Below are positions 24,240-34,400 of a DNA stretch of 56,255 nucleotides, in pieces (within the stretch, counting starts at the first letter, position 1; every line of letters starts with the position of its first letter). The DNA is from Actinomycetaceae bacterium. GTDB lineage: Bacteria > Actinomycetota > Actinomycetes > Actinomycetales > Actinomycetaceae. The position numbers and the translations under genes were made by a program. The stretch spans positions 1 through 56,255 of the forward strand of contig JAUNVP010000016.1 of assembly GCA_030537615.1 (NCBI GenBank), read 5' to 3'. The notes below the pieces were generated by a model. That model was given only the letters and a program-made list of their open reading frames with translations, was not told the DNA's origin and searched no databases.

Positions 24240-26521
24240 GTGGATTCGTAGCGGTCGATCAGCTATCGGTCCGCTACCACGGTCATGAGCAGTGGATTCT
24301 CGGGCGCATCTCACTCAACCAGCTCAGCGGGCAAGTAACAGCCGTCGTCGGCCCTTCCGGATGCGGTAAATCAACGCTTATCCGCACGGTTGCGGGTTTG
24401 ATTCCCCACTCCATTCCCTCGGATTATCAAGGAACCGTCGCACTCGATGGGATCGAGATTGCCGATGCGGAGGTCGTCGACATTGCCACTCGCGTCGCGT
24501 ATGTAGGGCAAAACCCCGATGCGGCAGTGGTCACCCGCACTGTTCACGATGAAGTCTGCTTTCCACTCCAAAATCTCTGTCTGACTCCCGCTGAGATTGA
24601 AAGCCGCGCGCTCAGTGCCTTGTGCGCCGTGGGGCTCGAACATCGTCTATGGGACGATCCGTGGAAACTATCGGGTGGATTACGGCAACGGTTAGCCTTA
24701 GCTGTGGCTCTCGCTATGGAACCCAAACTCCTCATTCTCGATGAGCCAACCTCTACGATCGATACCCTGGGCCGAGATGACTTCTACTCAGTCATTCCGC
24801 CGTTGGTCGCTCGCGGAATGGGAGCTTTGGTCATCGACCACGACCTCGATCCGCTTTTACCCATCGTCGATCAGGTGATTGCGCTCAATAGGGATGGAGA
24901 AATAATCGCTTGTGGCACGGCCCGCGAAGTGTTCTTCTCACATGCGCGTGAGCTGGAAGTAGAAGGGATCTGGCTCCCGCGGGCCGTGCGCTCCTCGGTG
25001 GCTCTATCGCAGAACCAGAACATGCCAAGCTCCGAGACAGTAGCGTGCGAACGAGCTCTTACCTGCAGTGAAGCCGGCATCGCTTTGCCGACGCTGAGCG
25101 ATTTATGCGACCCGTCCTCAGTCACCTATTACCGCAAATCTCAGGGCGTATGGCAACGTCTCGATGCTCTTGATACAGCATCTGGTGAGGCGAGTGTAGA
25201 ACTAGCAAACTTCCGTATTCCTGGTCGTGCTCCAGCGATAGATGTGCGGTTAGGAGGCGGGGAACTAGTGGCCGTCGTGGGACCAAATGGCAGTGGAAAG
25301 TCTTCGCTACTGTCCGGCCTTGCCGGTATCCTCAGCTTTGAAGCAACACGGGCCCACATCCACGGGCGGGAGCTGACTAAACGAAACCGCGACGTGGGTT
25401 ACGTTTTCCAAAACCCGGAACACCAGTTCGTAGAAACCAGCGTTGAACGTGAGATCGGTGTCGGTGGAACTGCAATGGAAACCGTGGAGGAACTACTGGG
25501 ACAGTTTGATTTGCTCACGCATCGAGCCAAACACCCGCTCACCCTCTCGGGCGGACAGTCACGCCGACTCTCGGTAGCCACGATGGTGAGTGAGAATAAG
25601 AGCATCGTGGCACTCGATGAACCGACCTACGGGCAGGACTGGAATAACACACGAGAGCTCATGCGGTTTATTACCCAGTTGCGAGACAGTGGGAAAACCG
25701 TCATTATGGCCACCCACGACCTTGAACTTGCGCAAACTTACGCCAGCCACATCATCGCTCTTCCTCTCAGTCATACCGTTGACGCGAAGCGAGCAGAGCG
25801 ACCAACTGGAAACCTATCGTGGCTCGGACAATTCAACCCCTTCGCACTGTTCTTAGGCGTGATTGCGCCGATCGTTGCGCTCTTTGTCATCGAAAGTACC
25901 AGCTTAAATTTGGCAGCTATGACGATTGCCAGTCTGGCGATTCTGACCTCTCGGGCCGGTGTGAAACGCACGGTGGGCTCTGTGGCTGCCATTTGGATCA
26001 TCGCCGCTCTCATGATGTGGGTGGTCTCGAATGCGGTTAATCCGAACATGTATGAGGGGGTCCGCGAAATCGGTGAATCATCGACCGCCGGCACTTTCGT
26101 CGGTGCACTACTGGGCCTGGTACTCGCGGCAGGAATCGCCACGAACCCAGAAGCCATCGTCCGATCAATGACGGCCACCTTGTGTTTGCCCTACCGCATT
26201 GGTGCAGCCGGTACTGCCAGCCTTGCGTTTGTCTCCCGTTTCGCGGTCGATTTCGCGCTTTTGCGAACGGCACGGCGACTGCGGGGAGTAGGAGACTCAT
26301 GGGGCATTGCGGCCCCTATCAACCGATGGGTGACCTCGGTTGTGCCGCTCATCATTACCGCTGTTCGCCACGGTGAGCGGGTCGCCCTCTCAATGGACTC
26401 TCGCGGTTTCGGCGCCTATGCGCGCCGTACCGAACTCGAACACGATCCGTGGCGCATGCGTGACACAATCGCAGTCATTCTCCTGTGGGGTACAGCTGCG
26501 CTCGCGTGGTGGTTGCACTAG
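24236..26521 (+). CDS. ECF module fusion: EcfA-EcfA'-EcfT in one polypeptide
   Basis: 761 residues carrying the whole ECF energy-coupling module. ATPase 1 (about 1-270): VVGPSGCGKSTLIRTVAGL, LSGGLRQRLALAVAL, LLILDEPTS. ATPase 2 (about 315-520): VVGPNGSGKSSLLSGLAGI, YVFQNPEHQF, TLSGGQSRRLSVATM, ALDEPTYGQD. EcfT (about 540-761): several spans and the cytoplasmic ALSMDSRGFGAYARRTE, the coupling-helix signature. All catalytic ATPase motifs look intact. I placed the start at the ATG (24236) that overlaps the S-component stop; the frame is open further upstream only as an out-of-frame shadow of that gene. Separate genes are more usual for these three subunits. The next gene follows after 11 bp. Confidence 0.92.
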   Translation: MSGFVAVDQLSVRYHGHEQWILGRISLNQLSGQVTAVVGPSGCGKSTLIRTVAGLIPHSIPSDYQGTVALDGIEIADAEVVDIATRVAYVGQNPDAAVVTRTVHDEVCFPLQNLCLTPAEIESRALSALCAVGLEHRLWDDPWKLSGGLRQRLALAVALAMEPKLLILDEPTSTIDTLGRDDFYSVIPPLVARGMGALVIDHDLDPLLPIVDQVIALNRDGEIIACGTAREVFFSHARELEVEGIWLPRAVRSSVALSQNQNMPSSETVACERALTCSEAGIALPTLSDLCDPSSVTYYRKSQGVWQRLDALDTASGEASVELANFRIPGRAPAIDVRLGGGELVAVVGPNGSGKSSLLSGLAGILSFEATRAHIHGRELTKRNRDVGYVFQNPEHQFVETSVEREIGVGGTAMETVEELLGQFDLLTHRAKHPLTLSGGQSRRLSVATMVSENKSIVALDEPTYGQDWNNTRELMRFITQLRDSGKTVIMATHDLELAQTYASHIIALPLSHTVDAKRAERPTGNLSWLGQFNPFALFLGVIAPIVALFVIESTSLNLAAMTIASLAILTSRAGVKRTVGSVAAIWIIAALMMWVVSNAVNPNMYEGVREIGESSTAGTFVGALLGLVLAAGIATNPEAIVRSMTATLCLPYRIGAAGTASLAFVSRFAVDFALLRTARRLRGVGDSWGIAAPINRWVTSVVPLIITAVRHGERVALSMDSRGFGAYARRTELEHDPWRMRDTIAVILLWGTAALAWWLH

Positions 26522-26532
26522 AAAGGAGCACA

Positions 26533-28269
26533 ATGTCTATGACAATAGGCGAGCTGATTAGCCCGTCAAAAAAGGCAATGGTCGTAACCGGAATCATGAC
26601 CGGAGTTGCCGCAGTGTTTTCGGTGGTGCCCTACATCGCACTGACGGAAATAGCTGTACGGTGGATGGGCGGTACGCGGGACAGACTGTGGATGTGGGCG
26701 ATTTTCGCCATTGGTGCCGCCCTGGTTTCGCAGTTCCTCTACAGCATCGGACTTGGACTTACTCACGTTGCCGAAGCGAAACTTCGCCACGCACTACGCA
26801 AGGATCTCGTTCGCTCTCTCGGCAGGATTCCCCTCGGTCGAGTTGACCAAACATCATCGGGTTCGATTCGGAAAATGGTCGTTGATGACACGGCATCGAT
26901 TCACACGATCGTCGCGCACTTAGCGGGGGATGCGACCTTTGCGGGAGTGTCACTCATCGGTGGATTTGCCTACCTTCTGTGGGTTGATTGGGTGTTCAGC
27001 CTCGTTCTCATTGTTTTGTGGGCACTGATTCTCGCTGTCACGGGGGCTATCGCGAACGCACACGCGACAGAAATCATGAACAAGTTCTCAGCAGCTCAGA
27101 CTCGGCTGTCAGCCGCTGCGGTTGAAATGGTCGAAGGAATCAAGGAGTTCAAGAACTTTCAAGCGGCAGATTCAGCGCGCACTCGGTTCAACGATGCCCG
27201 CCAAAGCTTCTCGGATATCTCCTACGACTGGACGAATAAGTTCGGTCGTGGAATGTCGATTACCTACGCATTTCTTCACCCCGGTAGTGTCATTGCGACG
27301 GTAGCGCCGCTCGCGGTGCTTTTTGTCCACAAGGGATGGATGGAGGTCGGTTACACCCTGCCCTTCTTCATGATCGGTATCGGTATTCCCTCCGGCCTCA
27401 TGCAACTGGTTTCGCTCATGCAACACCTGTATGAGGCGCGCCAGGCGGCCCAAGACACCGCAGAGCTGATTTCAGCCGAACCAATGTCGGAAGGCGAAAC
27501 ACTCTCGGATGATGGGCCGCAGCCTGGCTCCGTCAAGTTCGACAACGTGACCTTCGGCTACGACGCGGACAATCCGGTCATTCACGGCATCAGTTTCACC
27601 GCTCAAGCCGGTACAGTAACAGCGTTGGTGGGTCCATCCGGCGGCGGAAAAACCACACTGGCCCGATTGATCGCACGCTTTTATGATCCCGATTCGGGAA
27701 CAGTGCGCATCGGCGGCGTTGATGTGCGCGAGGTGAGCTTTGAATGGTTGCTGTCACGGGTCGCCATCGTATTCCAAGACATTGCTCTCGCACATGACAC
27801 CGTAGCCCAGAACATTGCACTGGGACACGAGAACATACCGTTTGAAAAGATTGAAGAGGCTGCGCGCGCTGCCTGTATTCACGATCGCATTATGCGGTTG
27901 CCGCACGGCTACGACACGGTGATTGGCTCTGAAGGAGGCTTTCTTTCCGGTGGTGAAAGACAGCGCATCACTATTGCTCGCGCCTACCTTCACGATGCAC
28001 CGATCCTCATTCTTGATGAAGCCACCGCGCAGGCCGATCCACAATCGGAGCGGGCGATCCACCAGGCCCTGTCAGCACTTTCAGTCGGACGTACCGTCAT
28101 TATCATTGCGCACCGATTGGCAACAGTAGCCAACGCCGATCAGATTCTCGTCATCGAAGAGGGCACGCTGATTGAAGCTGGGCGCCATAACGAGTTGATT
28201 CAACGCGGTGGCACCTATGCGGCCCTCTGGCAGGCCCAACAGATTGAATCGTACGTGGAGGAGCAGTAG
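26533..28269 (+). CDS. ABC half-transporter 1, exporter fold (IrtAB/YbtPQ-like)
   Basis: 578 residues. It has six membrane spans (about 1-320), then a nucleotide-binding domain: ALVGPSGGGKTTLARLIARF, SRVAIVFQDIALAHDTVAQN (Q-loop), GGFLSGGERQRITIARAYLH (signature), ILILDEATAQADPQSERA, and the H-switch IIIAHRLATV. The fold is that of type IV ABC exporters, but heterodimers of this kind also import ferric siderophores (IrtAB of mycobacteria, YbtPQ of Yersinia). The iron box at the operon head favours that reading. AAAGGAG lies before the ATG at 26533; a second ATG at 26539 is possible. The partner half-transporter begins 2 bp after the stop. Confidence 0.88.
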   Translation: MSMTIGELISPSKKAMVVTGIMTGVAAVFSVVPYIALTEIAVRWMGGTRDRLWMWAIFAIGAALVSQFLYSIGLGLTHVAEAKLRHALRKDLVRSLGRIPLGRVDQTSSGSIRKMVVDDTASIHTIVAHLAGDATFAGVSLIGGFAYLLWVDWVFSLVLIVLWALILAVTGAIANAHATEIMNKFSAAQTRLSAAAVEMVEGIKEFKNFQAADSARTRFNDARQSFSDISYDWTNKFGRGMSITYAFLHPGSVIATVAPLAVLFVHKGWMEVGYTLPFFMIGIGIPSGLMQLVSLMQHLYEARQAAQDTAELISAEPMSEGETLSDDGPQPGSVKFDNVTFGYDADNPVIHGISFTAQAGTVTALVGPSGGGKTTLARLIARFYDPDSGTVRIGGVDVREVSFEWLLSRVAIVFQDIALAHDTVAQNIALGHENIPFEKIEEAARAACIHDRIMRLPHGYDTVIGSEGGFLSGGERQRITIARAYLHDAPILILDEATAQADPQSERAIHQALSALSVGRTVIIIAHRLATVANADQILVIEEGTLIEAGRHNELIQRGGTYAALWQAQQIESYVEEQ

Positions 28270-28271
28270 AC

Positions 28272-30017
28272 ATGCTGAAGTTACTTGGACAAGTCGTTGG
28301 AGTACGTGAACTGCGAAACCTGACGATCCTATTCACGTTGGCGGCTGTCATCGAAGGCATCACGTTGGCGCTCATGATTCCCTTCCTGCGCGCTTTCCTC
28401 GCCGGAGCAGAATCGACCATCATGTGGCTGATTCTTGTCTGCGCTTTGGGACTGATTTTCCTCATCCTGCAGTCCTACACCACGGTGAGATCGTTGCGGA
28501 TCTCTGTGTATGACGTGTGTGACGCACTCATTGATCGGATCGCCGACCGGGTACTCAAGCTCCCACTCGGCTGGTTCAATTCGGAACGAGAGGCAGCCAT
28601 AGCCTCTGCTATGTCGCGCGAAATCAACACCATCTCTCACCTGGCATCGATTATTTTGCCAGCAATTATCAATGCTTTTGTGGTGCCAGCCGTCATGGTG
28701 ATTGCGGTATTGCTCGTGGACTGGACGCTCGCGGTCATCATGATCGCCACGATTCCATTCCTCGCACTGGTGTGGAAAATGATGCGCACCGCTGCGACTC
28801 GCGCATCCGAAATTGAGACCGAGGCTGCAGTCAATGCGGCGGGTCGGCTCATAGAGTTTGCCCGTCTCCAGCCGGTATTGCGCGCCACCGGAGTGACGAA
28901 ACAAGGATGGAAACCGCTCGATTCCGCTCTCGATGCTGAAGATGTCGCGGTGCGTCATGCGCTGACTGTTAAGGGACGTCCGGCCGGATATTTTGCACTC
29001 ATTTTGCAGGTCGCATTCGCTGCAGTGCTGGCGCTTGGACTGTCGAATGTGATGAGTGCACGCCTTGATGCGATCGGATTTCTAGCGATCATGGTGGTAG
29101 TAGCGCGTATGCTTGGACCTCTGTCACAGTCGGTACTGTACGCATCCGAAGTTCATAACTCTACTGTTGCCCTCAAAGCGATCGTTGACATTATGTACGC
29201 GCCGACTCTTCCTGAGCCTGATAGTGAAGCTGTCGTTGCCGTACCGAATTTAGACGTGGCTCTCAACAACGTCACCTTCGGCTATAGCTCAGATAAACCT
29301 GTGCTTAAAGATATTACCGTTGCGGCGGATGCCGGGACAGTCACCGCACTGGTCGGCCCGTCGGGTTCTGGTAAATCAACGATTTTGCGCCTGATCGGGC
29401 GGTTCTGGGATGTTGACGAGGGGAGCGTGACGATTGGCGGGGTCGATGTGCGGAAGATTCCCACCGAGAAGCTGATGGAGTTGACATCCATGGTTTTCCA
29501 GGACGTCTACCTGTTTGATACGACGATTCGTGAAAACGTTCGTATGGCACGTCCTCACGCCACCGATGAAGAGCTGGAGGAGGCCGCTCGCAAGGCCCGA
29601 CTCGACCAGGTGATTGAGTCTCTGCCCGACGGCTGGGACACCGTGGTGGGGCAAGGCGGACTCAAACTCTCCGGTGGTGAGCGTCAACGAGTGTCGATTG
29701 TGCGCGCGTTTATCAAAGATGCGCCCATCCTGTTGCTTGATGAGATTACCTCCGCCCTGGATGGTGAGAATGAAGCGGCGATTACAGCCGTGATGAAGAA
29801 ACTGGCTCAAGGTCGAACTGTGTTTGTGGTTGCCCACCGTTTATCAACGGTTCGAGATGCTGACCAAATTGTTGTGTTGCAACCGCAGGAAAATGGCGGG
29901 CCGGCACGGATTGCTGAGGTCGGCACGCCGCGAGAGTTGTTGGAAAGAGGTGGACTGTACGCCGACTTTGTCGATGCGTCGTCTGCTGCTGGTCGGTGGA
30001 CAATAGCGGCGCAATAG
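28272..30017 (+). CDS. ABC half-transporter 2, exporter fold (partner of the preceding gene)
   Basis: 581 residues with the same six-span plus NBD plan. NBD motifs are ALVGPSGSGKSTILRLIGRF, LTSMVFQDVYLFDTTIRENV, GLKLSGGERQRVSIVRAF, ILLLDEITSALDGENEA, and VFVVAHRLSTVRDADQ. Both halves keep the Walker B glutamate, so both ATP sites may be active. With the upstream half it should form a heterodimer in the cytoplasmic membrane. It is the last gene of the iron-box operon; no siderophore synthase or substrate-binding lipoprotein gene is in the window, so a scavenged carrier is possible. No clear terminator is visible before the PadR promoter. Confidence 0.88.
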   Translation: MLKLLGQVVGVRELRNLTILFTLAAVIEGITLALMIPFLRAFLAGAESTIMWLILVCALGLIFLILQSYTTVRSLRISVYDVCDALIDRIADRVLKLPLGWFNSEREAAIASAMSREINTISHLASIILPAIINAFVVPAVMVIAVLLVDWTLAVIMIATIPFLALVWKMMRTAATRASEIETEAAVNAAGRLIEFARLQPVLRATGVTKQGWKPLDSALDAEDVAVRHALTVKGRPAGYFALILQVAFAAVLALGLSNVMSARLDAIGFLAIMVVVARMLGPLSQSVLYASEVHNSTVALKAIVDIMYAPTLPEPDSEAVVAVPNLDVALNNVTFGYSSDKPVLKDITVAADAGTVTALVGPSGSGKSTILRLIGRFWDVDEGSVTIGGVDVRKIPTEKLMELTSMVFQDVYLFDTTIRENVRMARPHATDEELEEAARKARLDQVIESLPDGWDTVVGQGGLKLSGGERQRVSIVRAFIKDAPILLLDEITSALDGENEAAITAVMKKLAQGRTVFVVAHRLSTVRDADQIVVLQPQENGGPARIAEVGTPRELLERGGLYADFVDASSAAGRWTIAAQ

Positions 30018-30030
30018 GGAGATTTCGCTC

Positions 30031-30085
30031 TTGACATTGCATAGTTACTGAGTAACTATAGGTGTATTGGTTACTCAGTAACTAT
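30031..30085 (+). promoter_or_regulatory. Promoter with two PadR-type operators
   Basis: A TTGACA -35 box (30031-30036) is followed by a perfect 19-bp dyad ATAGTTACTGAGTAACTAT (30041-30059). A second copy, TTGGTTACTCAGTAACTAT (30067-30085), keeps the core GTTAC-TCA-GTAAC and is centred 26 bp further on. The first copy covers the spacer and the likely -10 region (AACTAT, 17 bp after the -35). Two operators on one promoter directly upstream of a padR gene indicate autoregulation (inference). Confidence 0.82.
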
Positions 30086-30137
30086 GAACGGGTGGGTGGT
30101 TCGAGGCTGAGCCGCTGATACTCGGAACGGAGTCTAT

Positions 30138-30707
30138 ATGAGTGTCAAGCACGCATTACTTGCCCTTTTGGCAGATGGGCCGCAAGGCGCGTACCGTCTG
30201 CGTGCCCGATTCCAAGATGTTACTGGGGGAGCTTGGCCACTGAACATCGGGCAAGCGTACAGTACGCTCCAGCGCCTCGAGCGTGATGGTTTAATTGAGT
30301 CCGCCGGAACAGAGCCATCGCAAGAACCCGGTAAGCCAGCTATCGATCTGTACGCACTGACGCGTCGGGGGCAGTCGGCTATTGAGGACTGGTGGGGGAC
30401 ACCGGTCGATCGATCTCAGCCATCCCGTGATGAATTTTCGATCAAACTCGCGATTGCAATCCATCAAGATCCCAGCCGAGCCCAGCGCGTACTTGATCGC
30501 CAACGCGACGCAACCTTGCGCGTCCTTCAAGAACTCGGTCAACGCAAACGTCTCGCTCCACCAGGAGGAGTCAGTGAAGCCGGGTGGCACATGTTTCTTG
30601 ACCGGCAAGTATTCCTCACCGAGGCCGAGCTACGGTGGCTCGAACACGTACAGGCCGGAGCACTTGTCCATGCTTCATCGCAACGTCAGTCGGAGGTAGA
30701 CGGATGA
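30138..30707 (+). CDS. PadR family transcriptional regulator
   Basis: 189 residues. The N-terminal winged helix of PadR is clear: MSVKHALLALLADGPQGAYR, then WPLNIGQAYSTLQRLERDGL and DLYALTRRGQSAIEDWW. The C-terminal helical (Vir-like) half provides dimerisation. PadR proteins repress promoters, often of drug or peptide exporters, and release on binding small lipophilic ligands. The two dyads 50-100 bp upstream are likely its own sites. The stop overlaps the next ATG (ATGA), so regulator and transporter are translationally coupled. Confidence 0.93.
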   Translation: MSVKHALLALLADGPQGAYRLRARFQDVTGGAWPLNIGQAYSTLQRLERDGLIESAGTEPSQEPGKPAIDLYALTRRGQSAIEDWWGTPVDRSQPSRDEFSIKLAIAIHQDPSRAQRVLDRQRDATLRVLQELGQRKRLAPPGGVSEAGWHMFLDRQVFLTEAELRWLEHVQAGALVHASSQRQSEVDG

Positions 30708-31417
30708 CCACCCAAAATACTACGCAACAGAAGACTCCCATTCTCGAACTGCGGGGAATCCACCACACCTTCCCCGATGGGAACCGAACGAACGAAGTGC
30801 TCAAAGGCATCGATCTGGCGGTGCATACCGGTGAAATGGTAGCCATTATGGGGCCGTCTGGCTCGGGAAAGACCACCTTGCTTAAAATTGCTGGTGGAAT
30901 GCTCACTCCAACGGCCGGTCAAGTCCTCTTCGGAGGAGAGATACTCGGCAATTTCTCTGAGCGAGAACGTGCTATCCACCGGCGTCGTCACGTTGGCTAT
31001 GTTTTCCAGGACTACAACCTCATCGACAACTTGACGGCCGAAGAAAACGTCGCGCTTCCACTCGAACTCGACGGTATAGCAGTTTCTCGCGCACGGGAGG
31101 CGGCGCGCCATGCACTCAAACTGATGGGAGTATCAGATGCAACGCACAGATGGGCCGGTGACCTCTCCGGCGGCCAAGCTCAGCGTGTCGCAGTAGCCCG
31201 AGCCCTTGTTACTCACGGTCGTATTCTGCTTGCAGATGAACCGACGGGTGCGCTTGACTCAGTAGCGTCCGATGAAGTGATGCGGCTCCTGCGTGAGCGG
31301 GTCGATGAAGGAGCCACCTGTCTTATCGTTACTCACGAGGCTCGCCTTGCCACTTGGGCTGACAAGATCCTCTACTTGCGCGACGGTCAGTTCGTCACGA
31401 CAGATGAGATGCGGTGA
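30704..31417 (+). CDS. ABC transporter ATPase, MacB/LolD type
   Basis: 237 residues. It has IMGPSGSGKTTLLKIAGGML (Walker A), YVFQDYNLIDNLTAEENVAL (Q-loop), DLSGGQAQRVAVARALVTHG (signature), ILLADEPTGALDSVASDEVM (Walker B/D-loop), and CLIVTHEARLATWADK (H-loop). This is the class that partners FtsX-type permeases (MacAB, LolCDE, BceAB) in moving lipoproteins, peptides or antibiotics. I start at the ATG (30704) overlapping the PadR stop with GAGGTAG upstream; upstream in-frame sequence is a shadow of padR. It overlaps the permease start by 4 bp (GTGA). Confidence 0.94.
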   Translation: MTTQNTTQQKTPILELRGIHHTFPDGNRTNEVLKGIDLAVHTGEMVAIMGPSGSGKTTLLKIAGGMLTPTAGQVLFGGEILGNFSERERAIHRRRHVGYVFQDYNLIDNLTAEENVALPLELDGIAVSRAREAARHALKLMGVSDATHRWAGDLSGGQAQRVAVARALVTHGRILLADEPTGALDSVASDEVMRLLRERVDEGATCLIVTHEARLATWADKILYLRDGQFVTTDEMR

Positions 31418-34400
31418 GAGCTATGGCTAAGATACGAGCATTGATTCGCCTGGCATGGCGCGATACCCGTTCTCACTGGCTCAGAGCAATCATTGTCATT
31501 GGTCTAGTTGCTGTGGCAACCGTCATGATCAATGCCAAGCCGCTTGTGCACCTCGTTGACGAACCCGCCATTAAGCATGCCTATCAACGAATTGAAAATG
31601 CGCAGGCTAGCGTTGACTTTGCCGTTGATAAGAACATCATCCAAGAGCCTTTAGGTCGTGGATTTGACCGAGCAACGTCGACTCACGACACGGAGGATTC
31701 CAATCCCTGGACCGTGCAAAAAGTGCGCGAACGCGCTGGGGCACTCAGAGACCTCGCCGGTGAAGCTGAAATCGTGCCGGTGATCGCCACCGAGTACTCC
31801 ATTCTCGCTGGTGCAGAAAGCTTAGCTTATCCACAATTCACAGCGGTCCAAGGCCCCTGGAAATATATCTCTCAGGGAGCTGTCATAGCTAGTGGTCGTC
31901 CTCCCCAGTCTGCCGGTGACATAGCCATCAGCCAAACAGATGCCGAAGCCCTCGATATTTCATTGGGAGACACGGTTCGTATCATCCGCATGGGGCCGTT
32001 TGGCGACACCACCGAGCAACCCGTCCAGGCCACAGTTGTCGGTCTCATTGACGGTACGGGTATCTTCATGGCACCCGGAACCTTCCCACAGATATCTCGC
32101 GTACTCGATACGCTACTGTCTGGAGATTCAAAACCGCTGTCATCGGCTGATGAAGCTATCGCGATTGAGATCCCAGACATAACGACTTTCAAGATTGTTG
32201 GTGATACTCCAATTGATTGGGAGCAGGTGCGTGAAGCCAACCGAGAAGGTCTGGTGGTTACTTCCCGAGCAGTCATCGCTAACCCACCGATAGATCAATC
32301 CAAAAGCGAATTCAACTGGGAATACGAAACCGACCCATTGTGGCTACTGGCATTTTCCCTCGTTGCGTCACTTGCCATTTTCGCTACGGCGCTGCTCGTT
32401 CCACTGTCGATACTGTTCGCCCAATCATCGATCCACACCGGCAGAATCGTCCAGACTGTGGGGGCGACCAGGCGCCAGTGGTTCATCGTGCTCTCGCTTA
32501 TCCAAGCGATACTCGTCAGTGCCGGTATTGTCCTTGGTCACCTGCTAGCGATGGTGGTGGTTTGGGCGTACTTTAGCTCCAGACATGAGCGTCTCTATAT
32601 CGTTCCCTTCAGTTGGTACAACCTGCTCTCCCAACTAGTTCTTGCGGTAATCATTAGCTACGTATCGGCACGCATCGGCTACGGTCAAGTTAAACGGGCG
32701 GAAGAAGCTCGGGCTCTTACCCCTTCAGCGCCCTCCCGGAGAATGACGGTCACGGGTGTCGGATTGCTGGTCGGCTCATGCGTCCTCATCGTTTTGTCTT
32801 TGGTGACAAATTCGCACATCAGTCTTGCGCTTCCTCTGTACGTTACTGGGATAGCGCTGGGGATCGTCATACTCGTTCCCGTTACTTTCCACAGTCTCGA
32901 CAAGCGACTCACGCGGCGGCGCGCCTCTTCTACAGAGCGCAGGCGTTCCATCTGGAAACAAGCGGCGTCCCTCGCGATCCTCGATCTGCGTCGTCGCCGT
33001 CACCGCACAGTTCCGGCCATAGCTGCCATTACCCTCGCGACCGGAGGCATCTTCATTGTCACCGCTTTGTTTGGTGTTTCTACATTGATGCAACCGGACA
33101 GTGATCAGCTTATGGATCAAAAGCACGGTGTCATCGTGCCCCAATCGGGAACTCTCGATAAGGAACTTGCTACCCAACGCTTCGAGCGTGCCGTCGATGA
33201 ATTGAATGCATATACAACGGTGACCGCCCAAGCAATCTTAGGTGGAAACTATCTCGACTTGATGACCCGAGAAAATGCGCATTTGATGCTGGACACGAAA
33301 GGAGACTCGCGCCTTGATCGGCTTGTCGCAACGCGGCCTCACAACCTTAACGACCTCTACGTCAAAGCCTCCGATGACGCTGTCATCTTCCGGCTGGGCG
33401 CAAGGTCGCCCGACGGCCAATACCACGGTTGCCCCGGTGCTAATCCTCACTCAATTCACCCAGAACTGGAGGGGGCGCCCGAGACTGAGCAACAGGAACT
33501 GTCCTGCCGGTTTCTTGACATAGCGACTCACACTAGTCCCGCCAACACGTTTGGGGTTTTGACTCCCGAGTTTCTCATCGATGACGGAACTTTTATTTCC
33601 CAATCCGGAGCACAGAAACTCGGTGACGCTACCCATGCCGCTGAGGTGTTGCGAAATGGGGGAGTACTCGTCAATGACCCCGGCCTTATCCACGACGGGA
33701 AAACGACCGTCGTATTGGCAGGATTAGTCTCATCACCAACTTTTGAGGAGATTCCAGATCCAGCTTTTTCAGACAACTTCGCTACGCTCGCCGATGTTAA
33801 GGACAATGAAGATATTCCCGTGCGGATCGAACTTCGCACCCTCACGGTTCCCGCTACCGCGTATGAGCTTCCTGACAGCCAGGGCGATGCCGTCATGCTC
33901 TCGCCCCAGGCTGCCGAGCAGCTTGGTCTCAAGAGCGTGCCGGTCGCTCAACTCGTGCGCTTTGACACCACCCCAAACTGGTGGTCGACTCATCGAGCCA
34001 CGCAGGCTGCGCATGATGCCGTACCGCAGGTCAATGTTGTCGTCAATGCTGCCGATTACGAGGCGATGATGGAATACGTGTTCTATCTTGTGCTACTGAC
34101 AGCGATCATCATGTTTATCACCCTGATGTTGGCGATACTGTCTGGACTCGAAGTGCGGAAAACTCTCGATATTCTCGATGCTATCGGTGCAAATTCAGCT
34201 GTGCGGCGCTGGTTCGGAGCCTGGTATGCGGGCATCACTGTCGCCCTCGGGGTAATCGGTGGTGGACTCACGCTCACCATATTCTACGGCGTAACTGTGA
34301 TAGCCAACCTAGTCCACCGGATGCTCGGAGAGCCCCAATACTTGGCGGATTTACACCTTGGGCAGATGCTACTATTCCAACCGTTTGCTCTCGTTGTCCT

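Noticed and set aside
30041-30085. Inverted repeats read as a possible mobile-element end
   Set aside because: No transposase, no target duplication; position at a padR promoter explains them as operators.
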